Below, one piece after another: positions 22,837-31,343 of a stretch of DNA of 31,783 nt. The DNA lies in NCBI GenBank assembly GCA_035651595.1, contig DASRFJ010000251.1, positions 1-31,783 on the forward strand, read 5' to 3'. Made by a program: the position numbers and the translations under genes. The DNA is from JAFARZ01 sp035651595. GTDB taxonomy: Bacteria > Actinomycetota > Actinomycetes > Streptosporangiales > Streptosporangiaceae. The first letter of the stretch is position 1. Every line of letters begins with the position of its first letter. The notes beneath the pieces were generated by a model that searched no databases, was not told the DNA's origin, and saw nothing but the letters and a program-made list of their open reading frames with translations.

Positions 22837-23667
22837 CTAGCGGCCCGGCCCGCTGGCAGGCCTGCGGCAGATGGCGGTGGACCGCCGACTCCCTTGAAGC
22901 GTGACCTGCCGCACTACCTCGTAGGCGCCGGTCACGCCGAACCGGGACGCGTTCGCCGCGCAGTAGGCCATGAGCCGCTCCGGGAGCGGTCCGTGCTCTT
23001 CCAGCATGCTCAGCTGACTCTGGTAGCACTGGTATGCCGTGGCCCAGCTGCGCAGCCCGGCCGAGGTGAGCGGCTCGGCCACCGTGCCTGCGAGTGACGC
23101 ATAACCGGGCAGCGCCGGCACGACGTCCGGCTCCCAGGTGATGTACGGGAAGTCGGTCCACAGTTTGAGCTGGGCGCCGGTCCTGGCCGCCGCGGCCACC
23201 GTCCCGTCGCGGGCTCGCCGGTGGTCGACGTGCGCGCCGATTGCGGCGCACGTGACTACCTGATCCGGACGATGTTCGATGATGGCCTGCTCTAGCGCGG
23301 CCGCGATGTCGGCGAGCAGGCCGGGCTCCTCGCGCTGGTACTCGGTTGGCTGCCCATCCTGGACGAGCGAGGCACCGTGCTCGTCCCGCCGGTAGATCGC
23401 GTCGAGGAAGCCGCCGTGCACCGGGGTGACGCCCAGCGCTGATAGCGCGCGGCGATCCTCTGCGCGGCGCGGCGCAACCGGGTCGCCGGTGAGCTGCCAC
23501 ATGCTGTGGTAGGCGGCCGCCACGGGGGAGTAGGGCGGCGATGGCGTTCCGGCGAACACGGTGTACACCACGATCTGATGACCGGCGCTGGCCAGCATCG
23601 CCAGTCGCCCGCCGTAGGACAAGACGGCGTCGTCGAGATGCGGGGAGACCGCCAGTATCCGCGCCAT
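22837..23667 (-). CDS. PIG-L family (LmbE-like) deacetylase
   Basis: A 276-residue zinc-dependent amidohydrolase of the PIG-L/LmbE/MshB family, which removes acyl groups from N-acylated amino sugars. The N-terminal metal motif is SPHLDDAVLSYGG (His10, Asp12, Asp13) and the second ligand segment is AHVDHRRARDG (His146, His149). Length fits the family. ATG 23667 sits directly before MARILAVSPH; GTG 23685 is an alternative. It is divergent from the first condensation gene (about 210 bases between starts). Together with a glycosyltransferase-like gene nearby, it suggests that an amino sugar is made in this cluster. The substrate is not known. Confidence 0.88.
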   Translation of the reverse strand: MARILAVSPHLDDAVLSYGGRLAMLASAGHQIVVYTVFAGTPSPPYSPVAAAYHSMWQLTGDPVAPRRAEDRRALSALGVTPVHGGFLDAIYRRDEHGASLVQDGQPTEYQREEPGLLADIAAALEQAIIEHRPDQVVTCAAIGAHVDHRRARDGTVAAAARTGAQLKLWTDFPYITWEPDVVPALPGYASLAGTVAEPLTSAGLRSWATAYQCYQSQLSMLEEHGPLPERLMAYCAANASRFGVTGAYEVVRQVTLQGSRRSTAICRRPASGPGR

Positions 23668-23876
23668 CGCCCTCGCCCTCGTCACGACCGCGATTCCAGC
23701 CAGCCCGTCCCCTGATCCCGAGCCTGGCATCCGGCGCATCTGCCAGCACCTTCCCGCTTGCCGCCAGGCACGAACCGGGTACCTGCGTTTTCGCAACGGG
23801 GAAGGTGCGGCCGCCGTGCTGTCCTGCGACCGTGAGGCGTGCCCGCTAGCCGGTCCGGTAATGAGGGATGACCGCG

Positions 23877-25244
23877 ATGACAGAATCCTCGCCTGCGGCG
23901 GATCAGCACGGGCAGCGCTACCCGCTGTCTTTCACGCAGGAATGGTTCCTCACCTTGGACCAGGGTGATGACGGCGGTACGTTCGGCAGCCGGTTCACCA
24001 TGGTCCAGCCCATGCGCATCACCGGCCCGGTGGACATCGCGGTGCTGCAGGGCGCGCTCGACGACGTCGTCGCCCGCCATGAGCTGCTCCGCACCGTGGT
24101 GGTCAGGGACGCCGAACCGCCCTATCAGCAGGTGTTCCCGCCGTGTCCGGTACGACTAGAGGTCCAGGACCTGCCGTCGAATACCGGTAAGTCCCGGGAT
24201 ACGGTCATCCAGGAACTGTTCTATAAGACCGGTACGATCAGCGCACGGGAAGCGCCGCTGCTGTGGGCCCAGCTGTGCCGGTTCGATGACGGTGACAGCG
24301 TCCTGTTCCTGACGGTGCACCACTCGGCATGCGATGCCTGGTCGATGCAGGTGATCATGCGCGACCTCGGGGCGTGCTACGCCGCCCGGGCCACGGGTTC
24401 GGCCGCCGAACTCCCGCCGGTACGGCAATACCGCGAGTACGCCGAATGGCAGCGTGCCAGAGCCGCCAGCACAGCAGCGGACAGTGCGCCGGCCTACTGG
24501 CGGGACAAACTCCGTGGCGCCCGCGAATTCGCCATGCCGAACGACCACGGTCATCCCGCCAGCTATTCCAGGCCTTATTCAAGGCACGCCCACGTTATCG
24601 AGGCCGACGTCATCGCCAGGGCGTCCGCTCTTGCCACGGCGTCTCGAACCACCTTGTTCCCGGTGCTGCTCTCCGCCTTCTACGTCTTGGCGCACCAGAT
24701 CACCGGCGCGACAGACCTGGCGATCCGGGCCTTCACCGCAGGCCGCGACGAACCGCAATTCCACGACACGATGGGACTGTTTCTCAACCTCGTGCCGTTC
24801 CGGACCGATATCGCCAGCTGCATGAGCTTCCGCGACATCATCACCCGGACCAAGGAAACCTTCATCGACGCCATCGCGAACGAACTGCCGGCCGGCGTGA
24901 TCGAGCAGGCTTTCCCCGACGTCACGAAGCCACGCGAAGACCTGCGCACGTCCCAGTTCGTCATCTCGTGTCCAATGGCACAGCTCGGTGATGATCTCGT
25001 CTATCCCATCGCCGACGGCGCCCGTGCCACAGCCATACCCTGGCGCGAGGAGGACGGCCCGCAAGACATCCCCAACGGCACTGGGTGGTTCATAGACTTG
25101 CCCGCCTCTGGGACTCTGTACGGCGCTATCATGTTCAACCTCGACGAATTCGACGAGAGCACCGTCGCGAGCTGGGCCGCGGGTCTCCAGCGGATCCTGA
25201 CCAGCGTTGTCCGCGACCCCGACCAGGACTGGAAGACCCTGTAA
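23877..25244 (+). CDS. free-standing condensation-domain protein (paralog 1)
   Basis: A 455-residue stand-alone NRPS-type condensation (C) domain. It begins RYPLSFTQEWFLT and contains the active-site motif as HHSACDAWS (His148-His149, Asp153), where the usual Gly after Asp is Ala. Later landmarks are AFTAGRDEPQFHDTMGLFLN and LNLVPFRTD. C domains form amide or ester bonds between activated acyl groups and an amine or alcohol; free-standing examples are VibH and SgcC5. It is closely related to the protein encoded at 29925-31343. ATG 23877 matches the paralog start (MTESS); ATG 23868 lies nine bases earlier. No adenylation or carrier domain is attached. Its 3' end overlaps the open frame of the gene on the other strand. 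Confidence 0.9.
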   Translation: MTESSPAADQHGQRYPLSFTQEWFLTLDQGDDGGTFGSRFTMVQPMRITGPVDIAVLQGALDDVVARHELLRTVVVRDAEPPYQQVFPPCPVRLEVQDLPSNTGKSRDTVIQELFYKTGTISAREAPLLWAQLCRFDDGDSVLFLTVHHSACDAWSMQVIMRDLGACYAARATGSAAELPPVRQYREYAEWQRARAASTAADSAPAYWRDKLRGAREFAMPNDHGHPASYSRPYSRHAHVIEADVIARASALATASRTTLFPVLLSAFYVLAHQITGATDLAIRAFTAGRDEPQFHDTMGLFLNLVPFRTDIASCMSFRDIITRTKETFIDAIANELPAGVIEQAFPDVTKPREDLRTSQFVISCPMAQLGDDLVYPIADGARATAIPWREEDGPQDIPNGTGWFIDLPASGTLYGAIMFNLDEFDESTVASWAAGLQRILTSVVRDPDQDWKTL

Positions 25245-26393
25245 CCCGGACCAGGCCGACTCGGCGAACCGCCTGCCGCGGGTGATAGCCGCCGCGCATA
25301 CCGACTCCAGGACGGTGACCCCGTCGACACCGATCCGGCGACGATCCTGGACACTGAAACCGGCCGCGATCCAGGACCGGATTGCCAGCTTCCCGACGCG
25401 GTCCGCGTATGCTTCGTCGTCCGCGTTATCCCGTACCCAGACGCGCCGCTCCAGGCTGAGCCCCAGCAGTGTGCCGGCCGCCCATGCTTCCATGGCCAAG
25501 GCGGACAGGTCTGCGTCGCCACGGCATGCTGCCACCGAGGTCAGATACTCGGCACCAGAACGCTCAAGGACGTCGGCGGCAACCCCCAGATGTCCGCACT
25601 GCTCTTGCCAGAGCGGCCAGTCGGCGTTCAGCCTGAACGGCCGGGTAAAGACCGTCTCGCGTGCGAGCGGCAGGTCCACCCGGCACTTGGACTGGTACAG
25701 GCATACCGCGTGCATGGCGTCGTGGTCCAGGGTCAGTGCGGCGGTGTCAGGGGTGGGGAGCTTTGTACCGCCGGCGGCGCGCTCAGCGAACGGCACGGTG
25801 GCCTTGCGCGCTCCGTGGTGCGTGTTGCCGACGAGACTCTCCTCACCCGCCACGTGGTCGAGCAGGTGCGGGATCGGCGCCACAAGCTGGAGTCGGTGCC
25901 AGGCGCAGAACAGGCGGATGGCTTCGTCGTCGGCAATGTAGGCATCATCGAAGCTGTAAAGGAAGGAGGCGAGGTCCGCGGCCATTCCGCTGGGCATCAC
26001 GAGACCGAGCGTCGGCACCCATTCCCATGGGACGAGGTTCGTCCATGACTGTCCCGCCAGCGCCGCCATTCTCGCCTGGAAAGAGTTGAACGCGGCGCTG
26101 TCGGCGGTATAGAGGGCGATCGGCCGGTCAGGGAACCGCTCGACGAGGGCCTGCAGGCGGGACGCGAAGTCCGGGGCGAGGGCGACGTCGTCCTGGAGCA
26201 CCAGGTGGTGAGTCACCCCCGAGGCAATCGTCGCCCAGGCCTGTTTCGCGGTGCGGAGCGGGCTCGGAATGCCGTCCGGATCTGGATCCTCGACGGGGAC
26301 AGCGGTCAGCGGGAGGCATGCTTGCCGGATCGGCTCGACGTCGTCGCGCCGATCCGGGTGGTACATGATATTGACCCCGATGGACACAGCCAT
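24579..26393 (-). CDS. glycosyltransferase-like protein with uncertain 3' end
   Basis: Codons 1 to about 383 (26393-25245) hold a protein resembling GT-A fold glycosyltransferases: start MAVSIGVNIMYHPDRRDD, then THHLVLQDDVALAPDF, where QDDV (67-70) is a DxD-like metal site, and WVPTLGLVMPSGMA. No signal peptide is seen. Beyond codon 383 the frame stays open for a further 221 codons, antisense to the condensation gene, and those residues look like the usual shadow translation. The true stop is therefore missing or the gene ends inside the overlap. No near-perfect ribosome binding site precedes ATG 26393 (GAGGG is 12 bases away). It is downstream of the MFS gene on the same strand. The sugar donor and acceptor are unknown. 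Confidence 0.6.
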   Translation of the reverse strand: MAVSIGVNIMYHPDRRDDVEPIRQACLPLTAVPVEDPDPDGIPSPLRTAKQAWATIASGVTHHLVLQDDVALAPDFASRLQALVERFPDRPIALYTADSAAFNSFQARMAALAGQSWTNLVPWEWVPTLGLVMPSGMAADLASFLYSFDDAYIADDEAIRLFCAWHRLQLVAPIPHLLDHVAGEESLVGNTHHGARKATVPFAERAAGGTKLPTPDTAALTLDHDAMHAVCLYQSKCRVDLPLARETVFTRPFRLNADWPLWQEQCGHLGVAADVLERSGAEYLTSVAACRGDADLSALAMEAWAAGTLLGLSLERRVWVRDNADDEAYADRVGKLAIRSWIAAGFSVQDRRRIGVDGVTVLESVCAAAITRGRRFAESAWSGLQGLPVLVGVADNAGQDPLETRGPARDGALVEFVEVEHDSAVQSPRGGQVYEPPSAVGDVLRAVLLAPGYGCGTGAVGDGIDEIITELCHWTRDDELGRAQVFAWLRDVGESLLDHAGRQFVRDGVDEGFLGPGDDVAEAHAAGDIGPERHEVEKQSHRVVELRFVAACGEGPDRQVCRAGDLVRQDVEGGEQHREQGGSRRRGKSGRPGDDVGLDNVGVP

Positions 26394-26510
26394 TTGCGAT
26401 TATTTCCCTCTTGTCCGAACCGGCCGCGAGCAGAAGATTTACGCACGTGGCGACTCAGTGCCGGGGAGCCCCGCCCCGCATAGCCTCGCCGAGAGATCGC
26501 ACATCAAAAA

Positions 26511-26540
26511 CATATCTGGTTCGCGGGCAAACCGGATATG
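26511..26540. promoter_or_regulatory. imperfect inverted repeat upstream of the glycosyltransferase-like gene
   Basis: CATATCTGGTT (26511-26521) and AACCGGATATG (26530-26540) form an 11-base pair of arms with one mismatch. It lies in an AT-richer part of the 249-base gap between the MFS gene end and the glycosyltransferase-like start, 118 bases before that start. It is a candidate operator for a dimeric regulator; none is encoded close by. Confidence 0.4.
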
Positions 26541-26642
26541 TCGCGAATTGCGCTTTTGGCGCCCCTGAGCCTGTCCCATGTTCGACCGGTGGGTCCGGCC
26601 GGCTGGGCGGTCAAGGTCCCTAGGCTCCCGGCGCCCCGGCGC

Positions 26643-27941
26643 TCACGCTCGCTGGGCTTCCGCCTGGCGTCCGAAGTCGCGGAATGCGCGCTGGGAGTTG
26701 CCGCCCAGCATGGCCACCACCAGGAAGATTCCCGCTACCGGGAAGAAGGGTGTGGCCCCGATGTGGCGGACGAGCACGCCGGCGACGGCCACCGACAACG
26801 GGAACGTGCCGTAAGTGCACAACATGATCACGCTCAGGACGCGGCCGAGTATGGCCGAGGGGATCTTCCGCTGCGCCATCGTGAAGAAGATCACGCCGCC
26901 CAGGCCATTGCAGACGCCGAGGATCAGCAGCGCGGCCGCGGCGCCCGCCTCGCCGCCGAGATACGGCACCAGGCCGATCGCGCCCCCGGAGATGATGTAG
27001 GCCACGGCGGCGACCATCCCGGGGTTCCGCAGCCTGCCCGAACGGGCCGCGGCCAGCGTGCCGATCACCGCGCCGACCGCCATGCAGGCGAGCAGTGCGC
27101 CGTAGCCGTCGGCGCCCCAGTGCGCATGCGCGAGCGCGGGGAGTGCCACCTCGAGCAGCCCGTCGTAGGACAGATTCGCGGCGATGGCGACCATCAGGAT
27201 GATCTGTATCGCCCGCGCCTGCCGTATGTAGGCCAGCAGGGCCGGTGGCTTGCCGGGGATCTCGGCTGCCGGGCTCTCCGGCCCAATGGCGGCGCTGCCC
27301 GAGTTCGCGGCCATTGAACCGGCCGCGGCGCGGCGCGGTATCAGCGCCAGCGACAGTGCCGACACCGCGAACGACACCGCGTCGATCCCGAAGGCAGCGG
27401 TCGACGCGCCGGTCGAAGCGACCAGCGCCCCGCCGATCGCGGGGCCGATCAGCGATCCGACCTGGACGGCGGTCGAGGACAGCGCGTTGCCCGCCGCGAG
27501 CCGTCCCTCATCCAGCAGGGACGGCATGATCGAGAACGACGCGGGCATGAACAGTCCCTCACCCCCGCCGATGAGCGCGGCGGTCGGGCCGAGCGTCACG
27601 ACTGAGGCAGTGTGCCGGGTCGCGAGCAACGTCAGCACACCCACCAGCACGCCTCGCAGGACGTCGGCGGACAGCATGAGCGTGCGCGGGCCGAACTTGT
27701 CCGCGAGCATGCCGCCTACCGGGATCAGGACGGTGCGCGGTACGCCGTAGCAGGCGAGCACGACGCCGAGCAGGATGGTGCTGCCGTGGTTGGACAGCAC
27801 GAACCAGGGAAGCGCCACCGCGTAGCAGTAGTCACCGATGGTCGAGGCGAACTGACCGCCGGCCAGCAGGCGGAAGCTCCGCACCCCCAGCGGCCCGGAC
27901 CGGAACGCAGCGGTGACGCGCCGTGACGTCGCGGTGCTCAC
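26643..27941 (-). CDS. MFS exporter, EntS-like
   Basis: A 432-residue major facilitator with twelve predicted helices, starting VRSFRLLAGGQFASTIGDY, the N-terminal signature of the MFS_3/EntS subgroup that often exports siderophores and other secondary metabolites. The loop between helices 2 and 3 has GGMLADKFGPRTLM, the conserved MFS motif. GTG 27941 is preceded by GAGGAGG five bases away. It is divergent from the condensation/adenylation-tail gene across about 195 bases. Probable exporter of the product made by the surrounding biosynthetic genes. Confidence 0.9.
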   Translation of the reverse strand: MSTATSRRVTAAFRSGPLGVRSFRLLAGGQFASTIGDYCYAVALPWFVLSNHGSTILLGVVLACYGVPRTVLIPVGGMLADKFGPRTLMLSADVLRGVLVGVLTLLATRHTASVVTLGPTAALIGGGEGLFMPASFSIMPSLLDEGRLAAGNALSSTAVQVGSLIGPAIGGALVASTGASTAAFGIDAVSFAVSALSLALIPRRAAAGSMAANSGSAAIGPESPAAEIPGKPPALLAYIRQARAIQIILMVAIAANLSYDGLLEVALPALAHAHWGADGYGALLACMAVGAVIGTLAAARSGRLRNPGMVAAVAYIISGGAIGLVPYLGGEAGAAAALLILGVCNGLGGVIFFTMAQRKIPSAILGRVLSVIMLCTYGTFPLSVAVAGVLVRHIGATPFFPVAGIFLVVAMLGGNSQRAFRDFGRQAEAQRA

Positions 27942-28106
27942 TTTGCCTCCTCGGGTTCAAATCCGAACGTACGTGGCCAGCAGGCCCAGACGCTTGCCCT
28001 GAGTTGCTGGAACGCCAGCCGTGATGATGACCACGACGATCGGCAATCTCGGAGGAGGGCTGTCCTCGGCCGTCTGCGTATGTTTGTCCTCGGCAGGAGG
28101 GTGAGC

Positions 28107-28139
28107 GTGGACAGTGACCGGCTTGCCGACCAGCTATGA
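28107..28139 (+). CDS. ten-codon leader ORF coupled to the second condensation gene
   Basis: GTG 28107 has GGAGG (28096-28100) six bases upstream and encodes MDSDRLADQL. Its TGA (28137-28139) overlaps the next ATG (28136) as ATGA. The following gene has no good ribosome binding site of its own, so re-initiation from this mini-ORF is a sensible reading. The frame is open further upstream, without a recognised family. Confidence 0.35.
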   Translation: MDSDRLADQL

Positions 28140-29893
28140 GCATCGGCACCGGAACCGGCCGACGCCGTCTGGGACTGACCCCGATGCGGTCGGTCCCGGT
28201 CGAGTTCGCCGGGGAGCGGGCCGGTGCGGGACCGCTCACCTTGGGCCAGCTCGATCTCTACAACTGGCTGATCCAGTATCCAGGCCAGCTCTACGCGATC
28301 TTGTGCATTGAGCTCCCGGTGCCGGCCGGGCTCTCCGTCGATGACGTGGCCGCGGCGGTCGCGGTGCTGCTCGCGCGGCATGAGAGCCTGCGCACCGCGT
28401 ATCTCCCCGGCGAGCCGCCGTGCCAGCGGGTCGCGGCGGCCGGCGTCCAGCCGCTGGAGGTCTGCTCGCTCGGGGCGGGAGAATGGGGACCGCGGGATCG
28501 GCCCGCGGTGGCCGAGGCGCTCGTCTCGTGGCTGCGCGAGTCACCCGATCCGCTCCGGTGCCCGGTGCGGGTGGCGGTGGCCATCGCCCCGGACGCGGGT
28601 GACCGGGTCATCGCGTGCGCCGCCGCGTTCTCGCATCTGGCGGTCGACAACGGCGCGATCCGGATCCTCCGGCGCGAGTTCGCTGGCCTGCTGGGTGATC
28701 CCGCGCGACGTCCCGCCGCGCTACCCGGCCACCAGCCGCTGGACCAGGCCGAGCTGGAGGCGTCACCGGCCGAGCGGCGCAGGGCCGACGCGGCACTGGA
28801 CTACCTGCGGGAGCAGTCACAGCGGATCCCTCATTGCCTGTATGTTGTGCCGAGCGCCCGGACCAGCGGCGAGGCGCTGGCGGTGGAGCTGTCGTCAGCA
28901 GCCGCCGCGATGGCCGTGCGGCGGGTGGCCGCGCGCACCCGGACCAGCCGGTCTAGCGCCGTGCTCGCCGCCATCTGCGCCGTGATCGCCCGCCGCGCCA
29001 ACTATCCGGAGCTGGTGTTCCCCGTGTCATCCAGCAACCGTTTCGAGCCACATCTGGTGAACTACGTCGGTTCCCTGGTCCAGTGCTCTATCGCCACCGT
29101 CGAGATCGCCGGGAAAAGTTTCGACGAGCTGGCCGGCCACACCTGGACCAGGGTGGTAGAGGCCAGCAGGCACGGCAGGTACGACGCGACCAGGCAAGCG
29201 GCCATGGACAGCCGTACGGAGCACGAACGTGGGCTGCGCTTGAACAGCGACCCGTGGTTCAACAGCCTCTTTCCTGAGTCGTGGTCCGGACTGACCGCCG
29301 GCGTCGGATTCGAGCCGGAGGAGATCGACGTCGCGCTCGCCCGGACCGAGCTGCGGTGGCGCCCGATGCCGGTCAGTACGCTGCCGATCCGGTTCCGCCT
29401 CAACCAGATCGACGGCTGCCTGCGGCTGGACATGTGGAGCGGTGACGCGGGCCTGGTGCCGCGGGCCGAACTGGAGTCGGTGCTGCTGGCCGTCGAACGC
29501 CTGCTGGTGGCCGCCGCCCACGGCGACATCGCCGGCGACCGGATGCCCGGAGTCATCGGGCTGGAACCCCTCGCCGGGACCCCGGACCGGATACTGGTCG
29601 ACCACTGCTGGGTCGACGTCGCCGACGTGCAGCGCCTGGTGGACGACGCGGTCGCGCCCGGGGTGGCCCGGGTGTTCGCGTCGGCCGGCGGCCGGCCGCT
29701 GGTCGCCTACCTGGCCGCCGCCGGCGCGGTCCGCACGCCGGAGCAGGCACACGCCCGTTGCATGGCCGCCCTGGCCCAGCACCCGACGGCCATCACCCCG
29801 CGCTATTACGTGATCTGCCGCACCGCGCCACCGGACCCGGCCGATCCCGCCGCCTGGCCCGCACCGCTGGCCGCCGGCACCGGCCGCGCCTGA
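28136..29893 (+). CDS. condensation-domain protein with an adenylation-tail-like C-terminus
   Basis: A 585-residue protein. Residues about 30-460 form a divergent condensation domain: LTLGQLDLYNWLIQYPG, LLARHESLRTAYLPGEPP, and the active-site region FSHLAVDNGAI, where the second His (167) and Asp171 remain, but the first His is Ser and the Gly is Asn. Residues about 490-575 (CWVDVADVQRLVDDAVAPG, then GRPLVAYLAAAG and ITPRYYVI) resemble the C-terminal subdomain of NRPS adenylation enzymes, but without the catalytic A10 lysine. It is not close to the other two condensation proteins. ATG 28136 overlaps a leader ORF stop; ATG 28184 is an in-frame alternative. Activity as a condensation catalyst is plausible but unproven. 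Confidence 0.78.
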   Translation: MSIGTGTGRRRLGLTPMRSVPVEFAGERAGAGPLTLGQLDLYNWLIQYPGQLYAILCIELPVPAGLSVDDVAAAVAVLLARHESLRTAYLPGEPPCQRVAAAGVQPLEVCSLGAGEWGPRDRPAVAEALVSWLRESPDPLRCPVRVAVAIAPDAGDRVIACAAAFSHLAVDNGAIRILRREFAGLLGDPARRPAALPGHQPLDQAELEASPAERRRADAALDYLREQSQRIPHCLYVVPSARTSGEALAVELSSAAAAMAVRRVAARTRTSRSSAVLAAICAVIARRANYPELVFPVSSSNRFEPHLVNYVGSLVQCSIATVEIAGKSFDELAGHTWTRVVEASRHGRYDATRQAAMDSRTEHERGLRLNSDPWFNSLFPESWSGLTAGVGFEPEEIDVALARTELRWRPMPVSTLPIRFRLNQIDGCLRLDMWSGDAGLVPRAELESVLLAVERLLVAAAHGDIAGDRMPGVIGLEPLAGTPDRILVDHCWVDVADVQRLVDDAVAPGVARVFASAGGRPLVAYLAAAGAVRTPEQAHARCMAALAQHPTAITPRYYVICRTAPPDPADPAAWPAPLAAGTGRA

Positions 29894-29917
29894 ACCGCCG
29901 GCACCGGCCGCGCCTGA
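29871..29917. repeat. 23-base tandem duplication spanning a stop codon
   Basis: A 23-base word from CCGCCGGCACC to CGCGCCTGA occurs at 29871-29893 and again at 29895-29917, with a 24-base period. The first copy encodes the last residues and TGA of the condensation protein; the second repeats the tail and the stop just outside the gene. It lies between two convergent condensation genes. Confidence 0.9.
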
Positions 29918-29924
29918 CCCGCGG

Positions 29925-31343
29925 TTACCGGCGGAGCTGTTCTGGCGCCTTGGTTTGCTGGTGCGGGGCGGTGAGTTGCCTCCAGTCCTCGTCGGGTGCC
30001 TGGACGGCGCTGGCCAGGATCAGGCGCAGGCGGGCGGCCAAGCCGGCGACGGTCTCCTGGTCGAATTCGTCGAGGTTGTACAGGATGTCTCCGTTGAGTT
30101 CGCCGCCGGGGCGGGCGGCCAGGTTCCAGACCATGCCGCTGGGCACGTCGTGGGCCTCGGTTGCTTCCAGCGGCCCGTTGTTTGCCCAGCGGGCGCCGTC
30201 AGCGATGGGGAAGGTGAGGTCGTCGCCGTGCTGGCCTTGCTGGCTGGCGATGATGAACTGCGAGGTGCGCCGGTCCTGGCGCGGAGTGATGAAATCGGGG
30301 AGGGCGTGCTCGAGGATGTTGACGGGGAGTTCGTTGGCGATGGCGTCGACGAAGGTTTCCCGGGTGGCGGTGACGATGTCGCGGAAGCTGGCGCAGGCGG
30401 CGATGTCGGTGCGGAACGGCACCAGGTTGATGAACAGGCCCATGGTGTCGTGGAACTGCGATTCGTCGCGGCCAGCGGTGAAGGCCCGGATCGACAGGTC
30501 GGTGTCGCCGGTGAGGGTGTGGGCCAGGAGGTAGTAGGCCGAGAGCACCACGGTGAACACGGTGGTGCGGGCGGCGGTGGCCAAAGCCGCGGCGGCAGTC
30601 ATGATCTCGGGTTCGATGTGGTGGACGTGCATCGAGTACGGGCGGGAGTAGCTGTCGGGGTGCTCGTGGTCGTTCGGGATGTTGAACTCGCGGGCGCCGT
30701 CGAGCTTGCGTTGCCAGTAGGCGGGCCGGCCGTCGGCGGCGGTGCTGGTGGCGCCGGCTCGCTGCCAGGCCGCGTAGTCGCGGTACTGCCGCACCGGCGG
30801 CAGCACCGCGTCGGTGCCGGCCCGGCGGGCCGCGTAAAACGCGGCGAGGTCGCGGACGATGATGTGCAGCGACCAGCCATCTGAAACCGAGTGGTGGACG
30901 GTCAGCAGCAGGACGCTGTCGCGGTCATCGAACCGGCACAGCCGCGCCTTGAGCAGCGGTATCTGCCGGGAGCTGATCGAGCCCGCCTCGGCCTGGAGGA
31001 ACAGTTCCTGGACCGCCCGGTCCCTGGACTCGCCGGGGGCCGACGGCAGATCCTGGACCTCCAGCGGCACCTGGCACGGCGGGAGCACCACCTGATAGGG
31101 CGGGTCGGCGTCCCGGACCAGCACGGTGCGCAGCAGCTCATGACGCGCCACCACATCATCCAGCGCGCCTTGCAGCATCGCCACGTCCACCCGGCCCGAC
31201 ACCCGCAATGCACCGATGATCATGAACCGCGGCCCGAACGTCCCCCCGTCATCACCCTTATCGAAGGTCAGGAACCACTCCTGGGTAAAGGACAGCGGAT
31301 ACCGCGCCAATCCCTGATCGAGCGCCAGCGAAGACTCCGTCAT
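29925..31343 (-). CDS. free-standing condensation-domain protein (paralog 2)
   Basis: A 472-residue stand-alone condensation domain with an intact active-site motif HHSVSDGWS (His150-His151, Asp155, Gly156). It shares long blocks with the protein encoded at 23877-25244, including RYPLSFTQEWFLT, GALDDVVARHELLRTV and AFTAGRDE-QFHDTMGLF, so the two are recent paralogs in opposite orientation. No carrier or adenylation domain is attached. ATG 31343 overlaps the stop of the upstream leader ORF as ATGA, and GAAGG lies ten bases upstream. ATG 31352 is an alternative but has almost no room for a ribosome binding site. Its 3' end converges on the second condensation gene, 31 bases away. Confidence 0.92.
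   Translation of the reverse strand: MTESSLALDQGLARYPLSFTQEWFLTFDKGDDGGTFGPRFMIIGALRVSGRVDVAMLQGALDDVVARHELLRTVLVRDADPPYQVVLPPCQVPLEVQDLPSAPGESRDRAVQELFLQAEAGSISSRQIPLLKARLCRFDDRDSVLLLTVHHSVSDGWSLHIIVRDLAAFYAARRAGTDAVLPPVRQYRDYAAWQRAGATSTAADGRPAYWQRKLDGAREFNIPNDHEHPDSYSRPYSMHVHHIEPEIMTAAAALATAARTTVFTVVLSAYYLLAHTLTGDTDLSIRAFTAGRDESQFHDTMGLFINLVPFRTDIAACASFRDIVTATRETFVDAIANELPVNILEHALPDFITPRQDRRTSQFIIASQQGQHGDDLTFPIADGARWANNGPLEATEAHDVPSGMVWNLAARPGGELNGDILYNLDEFDQETVAGLAARLRLILASAVQAPDEDWRQLTAPHQQTKAPEQLRR

Noticed and set aside
29955..30884. Plus-strand open frame of about 310 codons over condensation paralog 2
   Set aside because: Gly/Val/Glu-rich shadow translation; the minus strand has an intact HHxxxDG enzyme.
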